From positions 1-59,999 of the forward strand of contig JANXVU010000088.1 in the NCBI GenBank assembly GCA_025351485.1: 59,999 nt of DNA, read 5' to 3'. Each line of letters starts with the position of its first letter. Positions within the stretch are counted from its first letter, which is position 1. The DNA is from Candidatus Eiseniibacteriota bacterium. GTDB lineage: Bacteria > Eisenbacteria > RBG-16-71-46 > JACRLI01. The notes beneath the pieces are model-generated. The model was given only the letters and a program-made list of their open reading frames with translations. It had not been told where the DNA came from and did not search any database. A program made the translations under genes and the position numbers. Below, one piece after another: positions 8,749 to 16,921 of this stretch.

Positions 8749-11700
8749 CTAGTGGCCGTTTCCCCGTCCTCCTTTCACTCGCACTCGGGCGTTGCCCACC
8801 ACATCGCCGAGGTCGGCCAGCAGAGTGGCGCTGATGGCGACCGTCTCCTTGATCTGGATCTTGACCTTGGAACCGCTCGGCTCCTGCATCAGGAAGAAGA
8901 CCGGCGTGGCCCCGCGATGGCTGCTTAGGATGCCCCGCAGATCATCGAGCCAGGCCGCGCTCGCCGGGGGCGTGGTCAGGTCCAGGTACAATTCTGCAGT
9001 ATAACGCTTCTGGGCCTCGGCGAGGGGCAGCACCTCGTCCAGGTAGAGCTTGGGCGCCTCGTCCTCCCTGGAGGTGGTCCGGCCGCGGATCCACACGATC
9101 CCGGACTCCACCAGCAGCGCCTTCGACTTCTCATACGCGTCCCCGAACGCGAAACCTTCCACGGACCCGGTGAAGTCCTCCAGGACCACGCGCGCCATGG
9201 GACGCCCTTTGCGGTCGGACCGCACGCCCACGGCGCCGAGCACTCCCACGAGCCGGACCTCCCCTGAGATTTCCCCGCTGGAGACCGCGCTCGCGGTGGC
9301 GCTCGCCAGGTGCGCGATCTCGTGGCGCACTTCGTTCAACGGATGCTCGGAGAGATAAAAACCCAGCAGGTCCTTCTCGCGCGCCAGCTTTTCCTTGGTC
9401 TCCCACTCGCGCGAAGGCTGCAGGGCCGGGGCCTCTTCAAAGGTCGAGCCCAGCTCGGCAAAGAGCGATTCCTGGCCGGGCGCGGCGCGTCCGCCCCGGG
9501 CCAGGCGGTCGAGGTACCTGGGCAGCGTCTCGAACAATTGGGCGCGGTGCCCATCGAGGCTGTCCATGCCGCCCGAGGAAACCAGGCACTCCAGCACGCG
9601 CCGGTTCACGCGGGCCAGGTCGATGCGGCGCAGCATCTCCCACAGGGACTTGAACGGCCCGTCCAGCTTGCGCGCCTCCACGATCGCCTCCGCCGCCCCG
9701 CGCCCCACGTTCTTGACCGCGGAGAGCCCGAACCGAACCCCCTCGCCCTCCGGCGCAAAGTCCACCTCGCTGCGATTCACGTCCGGGCCCAGCACCTCCA
9801 GGCCCATTCGGCGGCACTCCTCGCGCAGGATCAGCATGCGCGAGCCGTCCCCGGATTCGCTGCTGAGGGAGGCGGTCATGAACTCGACCGGGAATTGCAC
9901 TTTGAGCCACGCGGTCTGGTACATGAGCAGCGCGTAGGCGGCGCTGTGGGACTTGTTGAAGCCGTACCCGGCGAAGTGGGCCATGAGATCGAAGATCTCC
10001 TTGGCCACCGCGGCGGGAATGCTGTTTCCGGCCGAGCCCTTGAGGAAGCTCGACTCCTGCTTGGCCATCTCCTCGGGCCTCTTCTTGCCCATGGCCTTGC
10101 GAAGCAGGTCGGCCTGTCCCAGCGTGAAGCCGGCCATGGCCACGGCGATCTTCATCACCTGCTCCTGGTACAGGATCACCCCGTAGGTCTCCCCAAGGAT
10201 GGATTCCAGGATGGGGTGCTTGTACTCGATGGCCCGCCGCTTGTGCTTGCAGTCGATGAAGTCCTGGACCATTCCACTCCCGAGCGGGCCCGGGCGGTAC
10301 AGCGAGTTGATGGCGATCAGGTCTTCGAAGCGGTCCGGCTTCAACCGCGTGGCCAGGTCGCGGATCCCCGCCGATTCCATCTGGAAAACGCCCAGCGTGT
10401 GCCCCTTGCTCACCAGTTCGTAGACGCCCGGATCATCCAGATCCAGCTCCGAGGTCCGGGGCCGCTCCCCCGTGCGCCGCTGGATCAGGTCCAGGGCGTC
10501 CTCCATGACCGAGAGGGTCTTGAGGGCCAGGAAGTCCATCTTGAGCAGTCCCAGCTTTTCCAGCCCGCGCATGTCGTACTGGGTGGTGATTTCGCCCTTG
10601 CTGGTCTTGTAGAGCGGAACTTCGTCGGTAAGAGGTCCCGGGGTGATCAGGATGCCGGCCGCGTGGATCGAGGCGTGGCGCGAATTTCCCTCGAGCGACA
10701 GGGCCGCCCGCAGGAGCTTTCGGTGGTCCTCGCTGCGGTCAAAGGCAGTCTTGAGCTCGGGCACTTTGGCCACGGCCTCCGAGAGCTTGATCCCGAGCTG
10801 CGCCGGGACCAGCTTGGCCAGTTCGTCCACTTCGGGCAGCGGAAGGCCCATCACGCGGCCCACGTCGCGCACCACCCCGCGGGCGGCCATGGATCCGAAC
10901 GTGATGATCTGGGCCACGCAGTCCGCGCCGTATTTCTGGGTCACATAGTCGATGACTTCCTTGCGCCGGCGGTCCTCGAAGTCGATGTCCATGTCCGGCA
11001 TGCTGATGCGCTCCGGGTTCAGGAACCGCTCGAAGAGCAGCGAAAAACGCAGCGGATCCACGTCGGTGATGCGCAGGCAGTAAGCCACCAGGCTGCCAGC
11101 CACCGAGCCTCTCCCCGGCCCCACCACGATCCCGCGCTCCCGGGCCGCGTGCACGAAGTCGCGCACGATCAGGAAGTACGAGGCGAATCCGGTCTTCAAG
11201 ATGGTGTCCATCTCGAACTGGAAGCGCGTCTCCACCTCGGTGGCGGCGGACGGGTAGCGATCCATCAGCCCTTCCCGGGCCAGGTGCATCAGGTAATCCT
11301 CGGCTGTCGCAAATCCTTCGGGCAGCGGGAAGCGCGGGAGCAGCACGCGGCCCAGCTTGAGCTTGAACTCGCAGCGCTCGGCGATTTCCAGCGTGGCGTC
11401 CAGCGCGTCCGGCAGCTCCCGGAACTGCTCGCGCATCTCCGCGGGGGTCTTCAGATAAAACTCGGTTCCGCTGAGCTTCATCCGGTCCGCGTCCCGCATC
11501 AGCTTGCCGGTCTGGATGCACAGGAGCGCGTCGTGCGCCTCCGCGTCCTCGCGCTTCAGGTAGTGGGCGTCGTTGGTGACGACCCGGCGAATGTCCAGCT
11601 TGCGGCCCATCTCTTCCAGCTGGCGGGCCACGTAACGCTCGGTCTCCAGGCCGTGGTCCTGGATCTCCAGGAAGAAATTGTCCTTTCCGAAGATTTCCGA

Positions 11701-12195
11701 GTACCGGCCGGCCACTTCGGTGGCCCGGTGGACCTGCCCCATCTGAAGCCATCGAGGCACTTCACCGGAAAGGCACGCGCTGGTGGCGATAAATCCCCGG
11801 GAATGCGCCTGGAGCGATTCGAGGTCCACGCGCGGCTTGTAGTAGAAGCCTTCCAGGTAGCCGATGGAAGAAAGGCGCACCAGGTTGCGATAGCCCTCTT
11901 CGTCGCGCGCCAGGACCAGCAGGTGAAAAGCAGCGTCCCCGGTTTCCCCGCGTTCGCGCGCGGTGCGCCCACCGGGCGCCACGTAGAGCTCGCACCCCAG
12001 GATCGGCTTCACCCCTTCGGCGGAGGCGGCTTCGTAGAACTGCACGGCCCCGAAGAGATTGCCGTGGTCGGTCAGGGCGACCGAGGGCATCCCGAGTTCC
12101 TTCACGCGGCGAAGCATCGGCGCCAGCTGGCAGGCGCCGTCGAGGAGGCTGTAGTCCGAATGGACGTGCAGGTGCACGAAGGAGGATGGGTTCAT
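8749..12195 (-). CDS. dnaE: DNA polymerase III subunit alpha
   Basis: About 1148 residues, the normal DnaE size. The PHP domain is at the N-terminus (HLHVHSDYSLLDGACQL, ALTDHGNLFGAV, ILGCELYV, FIATSACLSGEV, VVTNDAHYL) and appears to keep the full set of metal ligands. The polymerase core follows with GPGRGSVAGSLVAYCLRIT, the catalytic PDMDIDFED and YQEQVMKIA. After it come the helix-hairpin-helix region and an OB fold (VRLVGVLGAVGVRSDRKG). ATG at 12195 is preferred because MNPSSFVHLHVHS matches the family N-terminus; ATG 12216 and TTG 12234 are in frame but add non-homologous residues, and no start has a good ribosome site. It is the replicative polymerase of the holoenzyme. Confidence 0.96.
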   Translation of the reverse strand: MNPSSFVHLHVHSDYSLLDGACQLAPMLRRVKELGMPSVALTDHGNLFGAVQFYEAASAEGVKPILGCELYVAPGGRTARERGETGDAAFHLLVLARDEEGYRNLVRLSSIGYLEGFYYKPRVDLESLQAHSRGFIATSACLSGEVPRWLQMGQVHRATEVAGRYSEIFGKDNFFLEIQDHGLETERYVARQLEEMGRKLDIRRVVTNDAHYLKREDAEAHDALLCIQTGKLMRDADRMKLSGTEFYLKTPAEMREQFRELPDALDATLEIAERCEFKLKLGRVLLPRFPLPEGFATAEDYLMHLAREGLMDRYPSAATEVETRFQFEMDTILKTGFASYFLIVRDFVHAARERGIVVGPGRGSVAGSLVAYCLRITDVDPLRFSLLFERFLNPERISMPDMDIDFEDRRRKEVIDYVTQKYGADCVAQIITFGSMAARGVVRDVGRVMGLPLPEVDELAKLVPAQLGIKLSEAVAKVPELKTAFDRSEDHRKLLRAALSLEGNSRHASIHAAGILITPGPLTDEVPLYKTSKGEITTQYDMRGLEKLGLLKMDFLALKTLSVMEDALDLIQRRTGERPRTSELDLDDPGVYELVSKGHTLGVFQMESAGIRDLATRLKPDRFEDLIAINSLYRPGPLGSGMVQDFIDCKHKRRAIEYKHPILESILGETYGVILYQEQVMKIAVAMAGFTLGQADLLRKAMGKKRPEEMAKQESSFLKGSAGNSIPAAVAKEIFDLMAHFAGYGFNKSHSAAYALLMYQTAWLKVQFPVEFMTASLSSESGDGSRMLILREECRRMGLEVLGPDVNRSEVDFAPEGEGVRFGLSAVKNVGRGAAEAIVEARKLDGPFKSLWEMLRRIDLARVNRRVLECLVSSGGMDSLDGHRAQLFETLPRYLDRLARGGRAAPGQESLFAELGSTFEEAPALQPSREWETKEKLAREKDLLGFYLSEHPLNEVRHEIAHLASATASAVSSGEISGEVRLVGVLGAVGVRSDRKGRPMARVVLEDFTGSVEGFAFGDAYEKSKALLVESGIVWIRGRTTSREDEAPKLYLDEVLPLAEAQKRYTAELYLDLTTPPASAAWLDDLRGILSSHRGATPVFFLMQEPSGSKVKIQIKETVAISATLLADLGDVVGNARVRVKGGRGNGH

Positions 12196-12539
12196 TTGCG
12201 CGTCATGGTGCCGCATCCGGGGGCTTGGAGGCAAGCGTTACGCCCGACAAGAGTGGCGAGAATGCCATGCGGTCTGCAATTTGCAGGAATCCTCCGTGAA
12301 AATTGCTTCTCGCAAGATGCGCGGCCGCTGAACTGTTCACCGCGGCGCCAATTCCACACCCCATTGCAGCCCCCAGTTAGCCCGTTTGGGTCGATGTGAC
12401 CCGGAGTGGCACGAGTCTGGCAATGGTAGGCCTCGGTCGTGGTCCCGTGGTCGTCGCTGTAGCGCCCGACTTCGGCGGAAACTTTCCTGACTTTGCTCTG
12501 GATGATTACCGTTCGTGGCACCACAAGGAGGCTCTACCC
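12196..12539. other. Divergent intergenic region between dnaE and a lipoprotein gene
   Basis: This 344-base stretch holds no gene I can support. It contains the perfect 13-base palindrome CTGCAA-T-TTGCAG (12274-12286) and, about 15 bases on, the looser inverted repeat TTGC-N5-GCAA. Both are possible operator sites in a region that must hold the dnaE promoter and the promoter of the gene at 12540. I see no convincing -35/-10 pair for either gene. The frame upstream of 12540 is open but has no coding character. Confidence 0.4.
12274..12286. repeat. 13-bp palindrome upstream of dnaE, possible operator
   Basis: CTGCAA, a central T, then TTGCAG: a perfect inverted repeat in an otherwise GC-rich intergenic region, about 80 bases before the dnaE start. 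Its regulator is unknown; the sequence does not match a LexA box that I recognise. Confidence 0.35.
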
Positions 12540-12974
12540 ATGCTCAGCCGCAAACTCTTGATTCTCGGAATCCTGGTGACCGCCTGTCTCGGCACCGCCC
12601 TCGTTGGTTGTGGCAGCGACTCCAGCGTCGTTGCGCCTCCGGGAGACCAGCAGCCGCTGCCGGTGCCGGACGGCCTGAATGCCACCGTGGACGCCCAGGG
12701 CAACGTGGCGCTCAGCTGGCAGGCCAGCGCGAACCCGGCCGTCGCGGGTTTCAACCTGTATCGTTACTCCCCGAGCCCGAGCCGCGAGAGCTCGTACCTC
12801 AAGGTGAACGGCGCCCCGCTCACGAACGCTTCGTCCTCGGGCGAGATCTTCGCCCTTGGCGGCGACTTCCGCGTGAAGTCGGTCGCCGCTGGCGGTCGCG
12901 AGAGTGCCGCTTCCCAGCTGTTCCACCTGGACCCGTTCAGCCCGTCGGACAACGTCCAGCACCAGGGACGCTAA
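12540..12974 (+). CDS. Lipoprotein with a fibronectin type III-like domain
   Basis: A 144-residue protein. The start is fixed by AAGGAGG nine bases before the ATG at 12540. The signal peptide KLLILGILVTACLGTALVGC ends in a lipobox with Cys at residue 23. After a short Ser/Pro linker comes a fibronectin III-like sandwich: PDGLNATVDAQGNVALSW, then NPAVAGFNLYRYS, a late Ala/Gly strand and the end. Such domains mediate adhesion or carbohydrate contact on the envelope. No enzyme domain is attached. A GC-rich hairpin follows the stop codon. Confidence 0.7.
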   Translation: MLSRKLLILGILVTACLGTALVGCGSDSSVVAPPGDQQPLPVPDGLNATVDAQGNVALSWQASANPAVAGFNLYRYSPSPSRESSYLKVNGAPLTNASSSGEIFALGGDFRVKSVAAGGRESAASQLFHLDPFSPSDNVQHQGR

Positions 12975-12995
12975 ACCACACCGCAGCTGCGAACA

Positions 12996-13024
12996 GGGCC
13001 CTGGGAGCCACGCTCCCGGGGCCC
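12996..13024. terminator. Hairpin between convergent genes, bidirectional terminator candidate
   Basis: GGGCCCTGGGAG and CTCCCGGGGCCC fold into a stem with one imperfection around a short CCACG loop, followed by TTT on the plus strand. It lies between the stop at 12974 (plus) and the stop at 13033 (minus), where it could end both transcripts. The U-run is short. Confidence 0.55.
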
Positions 13025-13032
13025 TTTCGCAT

Positions 13033-13386
13033 TCAGGCCGGAACCACCCGGTTCTCCCCGTCCACTTCCACCACGCGCGGCTCGTGCGACAGGGCCTCCC
13101 GATCCACCAGGGCGCACTCGGTCGAGACCCACAGGCGTTCCCCGGCCGCGATGCCCAGTTTGCCCGCTCCCGACACCCGAACCATGCCCGTGCCACGGCG
13201 GGCGGGCACGGCATAGGCCAGAAACTCCGAGCCCCCGCCCTCGCAGGTGATTCGAATCCGCTCCCCGGGCATGATCTGGGCGCTCGCAAGCAGCTGCGAG
13301 TCCAGATGCAGTCCGGGCTCCCCATCCTGCGCCGCCTCGATCACGGTCAGTGGCCCCAGGCGGGACTTCAAATAGGTCCTGAGCAT
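13033..13386 (-). CDS. PanD (aspartate 1-decarboxylase) homologue lacking the pyruvoyl serine and most catalytic residues
   Basis: A 117-residue protein that aligns without gaps over its first ~75 residues to PanD. It begins MLRTYLKSR (PanD: MLRTMLKSK), keeps E23, D29, Y58, the AYAVPARRGTG strand and the ending SHEPRVVEVDGENRVV. PanD self-cleaves at Gly24-Ser25 to make its pyruvoyl cofactor; here these positions are Pro24-Gly25. By E. coli numbering Lys9 is Arg, Tyr22 is Gly, Arg54 is Glu, Thr57 is Ala and Asn72 is Ser. Only Tyr58 of the usual set remains. Decarboxylation of aspartate to beta-alanine is therefore not expected; a double-psi barrel pseudoenzyme with another role is inferred. 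GGGAGG lies seven bases before the ATG, so the gene looks expressed and the frame is intact. Confidence 0.8.
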   Translation of the reverse strand: MLRTYLKSRLGPLTVIEAAQDGEPGLHLDSQLLASAQIMPGERIRITCEGGGSEFLAYAVPARRGTGMVRVSGAGKLGIAAGERLWVSTECALVDREALSHEPRVVEVDGENRVVPA

Positions 13387-13446
13387 GCATATCCTCCCTT
13401 TCCGGCCATTCTAGGGCCGGGCAGGCTCGGGCACAACGTGCGCGCG

Positions 13447-13475
13447 TTGACAGTTTGCCGCCGGCGGGGCAAAAT
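13447..13475 (+). promoter_or_regulatory. Promoter, TTGACA-N17-CAAAAT, leaderless
   Basis: A perfect -35 TTGACA (13447-13452), a 17-base spacer and CAAAAT (13470-13475). The -10 ends exactly 7 bases before the ATG at 13483, so transcription would begin at or next to the start codon. No ribosome site lies between. Confidence 0.7.
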
Positions 13476-13482
13476 CCGCCGC

Positions 13483-14571
13483 ATGCTCAAACCAACCTTT
13501 CGCGACCGTCTCGCCCGCGCCCGCCGCGCGGTCCGGGACGCTCGCCTCGATGCCATGCTGGTGTGCCCTTCGGCGGATCTTCTGTACCTGACCGGCGCCT
13601 CCCTCCACATGCGGGAGCGCCCGATCTTCCTGGTGATCACCCCCGCCCGCGTGACCTTGTTGTGCCCGCGGCTGGAAGCCGAGTCTTCCTCCCGGGTGCT
13701 TCCCGGCATCCCGGTGTGGGAGTGGCCGGACGGCGACGACGCCTTTGCCATGCTGCGGGAAAAGCTCGGAAAGGCCCGGCGCATCGGAATCAATTCCACC
13801 ATGCGCGCCGACTGGGTGATTTCGCTGCTCGAGGGTCGCCCGCATGCCCGGGTGCGCTCGGCGGCCCCGGTCATGGTTACCCTTCGATCCGCCAAGGAAG
13901 CCGGCGAGATCCGCCGGATCCAGGCCGCGGCCGATCAGGCCGATCAGGTCATGGGCGAGGCCCGGCGACGCCTCAAGGCCGGGGTGCGCGAAGAGGAGCT
14001 GGCACAGTGGATCATGGCCCGTTTCGAGAAGCTCGGCGCGGTGAATCCCTGGGCCCTGGTGGCGTCCGCGGAAAACGCCGCGATGCCCCACCATTCCTTC
14101 GGCCCCCGCAAGATGCGCCGAGGGGACGTGGTGATCGTGGACCTGGGCGCCGAACTGAACGGCTACCAATCGGACATCACCCGCACCTTCTTCCTGGGCG
14201 AGCCTGAGCCCGAGGCCTGGCACGTGTACGACGTGGTCAGGGGCGCCCAGTTCGCGGGCCGCGCCGCCGTGCGGGCGGGCTCCCCGGGCCGTTCCGCCGA
14301 CCGGGCCGCGCGCGAATTCATCGACCGGCACGGATACGGCGAGTTCTTCATCCATCGGTTGGGCCACGGACTGGGCATGGAGGTGCACGAGGAGCCCAAC
14401 CTGGATTCCTCCAACCGTCGGCCGCTCCCGGAGGGGGCCGTGGTCACCGTGGAACCGGGGATCTACCTGCCGGGCAGGTTCGGGATCCGGCTCGAGGACG
14501 TGGTGGTGGCCCGCAAGGGCGAGCCCCGCACGCTGACCCGCTTCCCGCTCGATCTCGCCCTGATCAAGTGA
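13483..14571 (+). CDS. M24 family aminopeptidase (Xaa-Pro dipeptidase/aminopeptidase type)
   Basis: A 362-residue cytoplasmic metallopeptidase. The N-terminal creatinase-like domain (residues 1-125, DAMLVCPSADLLYLTGA) precedes the pita-bread catalytic domain. Metal ligands are visible: Asp220 in VIVDLGAELNGY, Asp231 in SDITRTFF, His in HRLGHGLGMEVHEEP, Glu in VVTVEPGIYL and Glu in GIRLEDVV. M24B enzymes of this size remove residues before proline (PepQ/PepP type); which of the two cannot be told. The ATG at 13483 is supported by the leaderless promoter just upstream. The stop overlaps the next gene as GTGA, so this gene and the inositol-phosphatase gene form an operon. Confidence 0.9.
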   Translation: MLKPTFRDRLARARRAVRDARLDAMLVCPSADLLYLTGASLHMRERPIFLVITPARVTLLCPRLEAESSSRVLPGIPVWEWPDGDDAFAMLREKLGKARRIGINSTMRADWVISLLEGRPHARVRSAAPVMVTLRSAKEAGEIRRIQAAADQADQVMGEARRRLKAGVREEELAQWIMARFEKLGAVNPWALVASAENAAMPHHSFGPRKMRRGDVVIVDLGAELNGYQSDITRTFFLGEPEPEAWHVYDVVRGAQFAGRAAVRAGSPGRSADRAAREFIDRHGYGEFFIHRLGHGLGMEVHEEPNLDSSNRRPLPEGAVVTVEPGIYLPGRFGIRLEDVVVARKGEPRTLTRFPLDLALIK

Positions 14572-15380
14572 GCGGCTCCGAAAAGACCTGGACCCCGCGC
14601 GCGCTGCTGACGGTGGCGCGCGAGGCCGCCCGCGCGGGAGCGGCCATCGTGGGCAGGAACTTCGGCCGCGCCCAGCGCTATGTCCGCAAGGGCACGATCG
14701 ACCTGGTCACTTCCACCGACCTGGCCTCCGAGAAGGCCGTCCTCGAAGTGCTCGCCCGCCGCGTGCCTGGCCACGCGGTGCTCGCGGAAGAATCCGGCGC
14801 GCAAGAGCGCGGGAACGCGAAGGCTTCCGAGTACCGCTGGCTGATCGATCCCCTGGACGGCACCACCAACTTCGCCCACGGCTATCCCTTCGTGTGCACC
14901 TCGGTGGGCGTGGCCAGGAACGGGGTGATGCAGGCGGGAGTGGTGCTGGACCCGGTGCGCGGAGAATTGTACGCGGCCGCACGGGGGCTGGGCGCCACGC
15001 TCAACGGGCGCCGGATCCACGTCTCCGGCGTGCGCCGCGTGCACGACGCCCTGCTGGTGACCGGGTTTCCCTACGATGTGTTCAAGAGATCCAGACGGGT
15101 GATGCGCGAGACCGAAGCGTTCCTGGTCCGCGCCCAGGGGATCCGCCGCGATGGGTCGGCCGCGCTGAACCTGTGTTATGTGGCCGCCGGCCGGTTCGAC
15201 GGGTTCTGGGAACTGAAGCTGCACCCGTGGGACGTGGCCGCGGGCAGCCTGATCGTGGCCGAGGCCGGTGGAAAGGTGACCGACTACGCGGGCGGGCGCT
15301 ACGACCTGAGCGGCGGGGAAACCATCGCCAGCAACGGCCTGCTGCACCCCGAAATGAAGAAGATCCTCAAGGGCGCCTGA
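14568..15380 (+). CDS. Inositol monophosphatase family protein
   Basis: A 270-residue protein with a GTG start overlapping the previous stop (GTGA). All diagnostic IMPase motifs are present: EESGAQE for the first metal, IDPLDGTTNFAHGYPF, GVVLDPVRGELYAA and the C-terminal WDVAAGSLIVAEAGGKVTDY. These are Mg-dependent, lithium-sensitive phosphatases acting on inositol 1-phosphate and related sugar phosphates; the bacterial SuhB group also binds rRNA transcription complexes. Substrate cannot be fixed from sequence. It ends four bases from the stop of the convergent transporter gene. Confidence 0.9.
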   Translation: MSGSEKTWTPRALLTVAREAARAGAAIVGRNFGRAQRYVRKGTIDLVTSTDLASEKAVLEVLARRVPGHAVLAEESGAQERGNAKASEYRWLIDPLDGTTNFAHGYPFVCTSVGVARNGVMQAGVVLDPVRGELYAAARGLGATLNGRRIHVSGVRRVHDALLVTGFPYDVFKRSRRVMRETEAFLVRAQGIRRDGSAALNLCYVAAGRFDGFWELKLHPWDVAAGSLIVAEAGGKVTDYAGGRYDLSGGETIASNGLLHPEMKKILKGA

Positions 15381-15383
15381 GGC

Positions 15384-16283
15384 TCAGCCGAACTGCACCA
15401 CCAGCACTCCCGCCAATACCATCGCCCCACCCACGAAAAAGTTCACCGCGAAATGCTCATGAAAGATCAGGAACGCGAGCAGCGTGGTCACCACCGGCTG
15501 GAAGTTGGTGAAGACGGCCACCCGGCTCGCCTGGGTGTGGGACAGGCACCAGATCCACAGATAGTAGGACAGCACGGAAGTGATCAGCCCCAGGAACAGG
15601 ATCGCTCCCCAGGCCGCCATGGGATAGCTCGCGGGGTGGAATCCCCGGAATGCCCACGGCGCCGCCGGAAGCGACATCGCGGTCCCCAGCACCAGGCTCA
15701 GCGCCGTCACGGTCATCGGCCGGTGCTCGCGCATCAGCCCCCTTCCCTGCACCGAGTAGAGCGCCCAGCAGATCACCGCCATCAGGAGCAGCCCGTCGCC
15801 CAGGAGATAGCGCCGGTCCATCCGCAGTCCGTGTTCCAGCAGAATCAGCACCACGCCTGCGAGGGCCGCCAGCATGCCGGCCACCTTGAGCGGCGTGAAT
15901 CGCTCCTCACCCCTCAGCACCGAAACAATCAGCACGAAGAGTGGGGTGGTGGAATAGAAGAGCGCCGCGTGAGCCGGCGAGCTGTGGCTGAGCCCCCACA
16001 GGAAGAAGCCCTGGTTGAACGGCACCGCCAGCAGACCCAGCCATGCGAGGTTCTTCCAGTCCGTGCGGCTGAACTCCCGCGCATCTCCGCCCCGGCCGAG
16101 CCACAGCGACGAGAGCGCGATGGACGCCACCAGGAACCGGAGCAGCGCCAGCGGGGCGACCGGCATCACGCCCAGCACGTACTTGGCCACGATGAAGGTG
16201 CAGCTCGAGATGAGCAGGTGCAGCGTGAGCGCGGGATAGAGCCCGCGGGGCGGGGCTCCCGTGACCGAAGATGGATCAGCCAA
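15384..16283 (-). CDS. EamA/DMT family transporter
   Basis: A 299-residue membrane protein with ten predicted hydrophobic segments in two EamA repeats. Visible segments include LLISSCTFIVAKYVLGVMPV, LAWLGLLAVPFNQGFFLWGL, FYSTTPLFVLIVSVL and VAVFTNFQPVVTTLLAFLIF. DMT transporters export metabolites or amino acids; the substrate is not predictable. The likely start is TTG at 16283, without a well-spaced ribosome site. A good GAGGAG instead precedes a 7-codon ORF (16276-16299) that overlaps this start, so the true initiation mechanism is unclear. Confidence 0.85.
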   Translation of the reverse strand: MADPSSVTGAPPRGLYPALTLHLLISSCTFIVAKYVLGVMPVAPLALLRFLVASIALSSLWLGRGGDAREFSRTDWKNLAWLGLLAVPFNQGFFLWGLSHSSPAHAALFYSTTPLFVLIVSVLRGEERFTPLKVAGMLAALAGVVLILLEHGLRMDRRYLLGDGLLLMAVICWALYSVQGRGLMREHRPMTVTALSLVLGTAMSLPAAPWAFRGFHPASYPMAAWGAILFLGLITSVLSYYLWIWCLSHTQASRVAVFTNFQPVVTTLLAFLIFHEHFAVNFFVGGAMVLAGVLVVQFG

Positions 16284-16322
16284 GCGGGGACTCGGGCATG
16301 GGGATGCTCCTCTCCTCGGGAT

Positions 16323-16811
16323 CTACTTGATGTGGCAGCTGGAGAGGCCCCTTTTTTCCAGGTACTGCTGGTGATAGTCCTCGGCCTCGAAGAACTCGGG
16401 CGCGGGCTCGATCGTGGTGACGATCGGGCGGCGATGGCGCCCGGCGGCCTCGAGCGCGGCCTTGGATGCCCGGGCTGCCTGGTCCTGCGCGGGGCCATGC
16501 GTGAAGATGGCCGAACGATACTGCGAGCCCGAGTCGGGCCCCTGGCGGTTCAACTGCGTGGGATCGTGGTTTTCCCAGAACACCCACAGCAGCTGCTCGT
16601 AGGTCGCCTGCGCCGGGTCGAACGTGACCTCCACCACCTCGGCATGGCCGGTGCGGTCGGTGCAGACATCCTGATAGGTGGGATTCGCCGAGCTGCCGCC
16701 CGCATACCCGACGCGGGTGGACTTCACGCCGGGGATCTGCCGAAAGGCCGCTTCGACCCCCCAGAAACAGCCGGCTCCGAATGTCGCCTTTTCCAATGTC
16801 GCCTTTTCCAT
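16323..16811 (-). CDS. msrA: Peptide-methionine (S)-S-oxide reductase
   Basis: A 162-residue protein. The catalytic cysteine is in [19 protein letters not shown], followed by VGYAGG and the conserved [20 protein letters not shown] plus QYRSAIF. One further Cys near the C-terminus (LSSCHIK) is a candidate resolving residue. MsrA repairs oxidised methionine using thioredoxin. GGGAGGT lies six bases before the ATG. No msrB domain is fused or adjacent. Confidence 0.95.
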   Translation of the reverse strand: MEKATLEKATFGAGCFWGVEAAFRQIPGVKSTRVGYAGGSSANPTYQDVCTDRTGHAEVVEVTFDPAQATYEQLLWVFWENHDPTQLNRQGPDSGSQYRSAIFTHGPAQDQAARASKAALEAAGRHRRPIVTTIEPAPEFFEAEDYHQQYLEKRGLSSCHIK

Positions 16812-16921
16812 GGAATTACCTCCCTCGGTGCGGGGCCTGGCCCCGCCGGGTTCACGAGCACTATTGGATGAGACTCGATTCCCCTACGATTCAGCCCCGG
16901 ACTGCGTGACGCAGGCGCGGC

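Noticed and set aside
6590-8752. 720-codon plus-strand open frame across the PorU-like, Trm112-like and accA genes
   Set aside because: It crosses three well-supported minus-strand genes and has no domain or ribosome site.
9310-12399. A 1029-codon open frame on the strand opposite dnaE
   Set aside because: It is a by-product of the GC-rich dnaE codons: the dnaE frame has all family motifs, whereas this one is Arg/His/Gln-rich without any domain.
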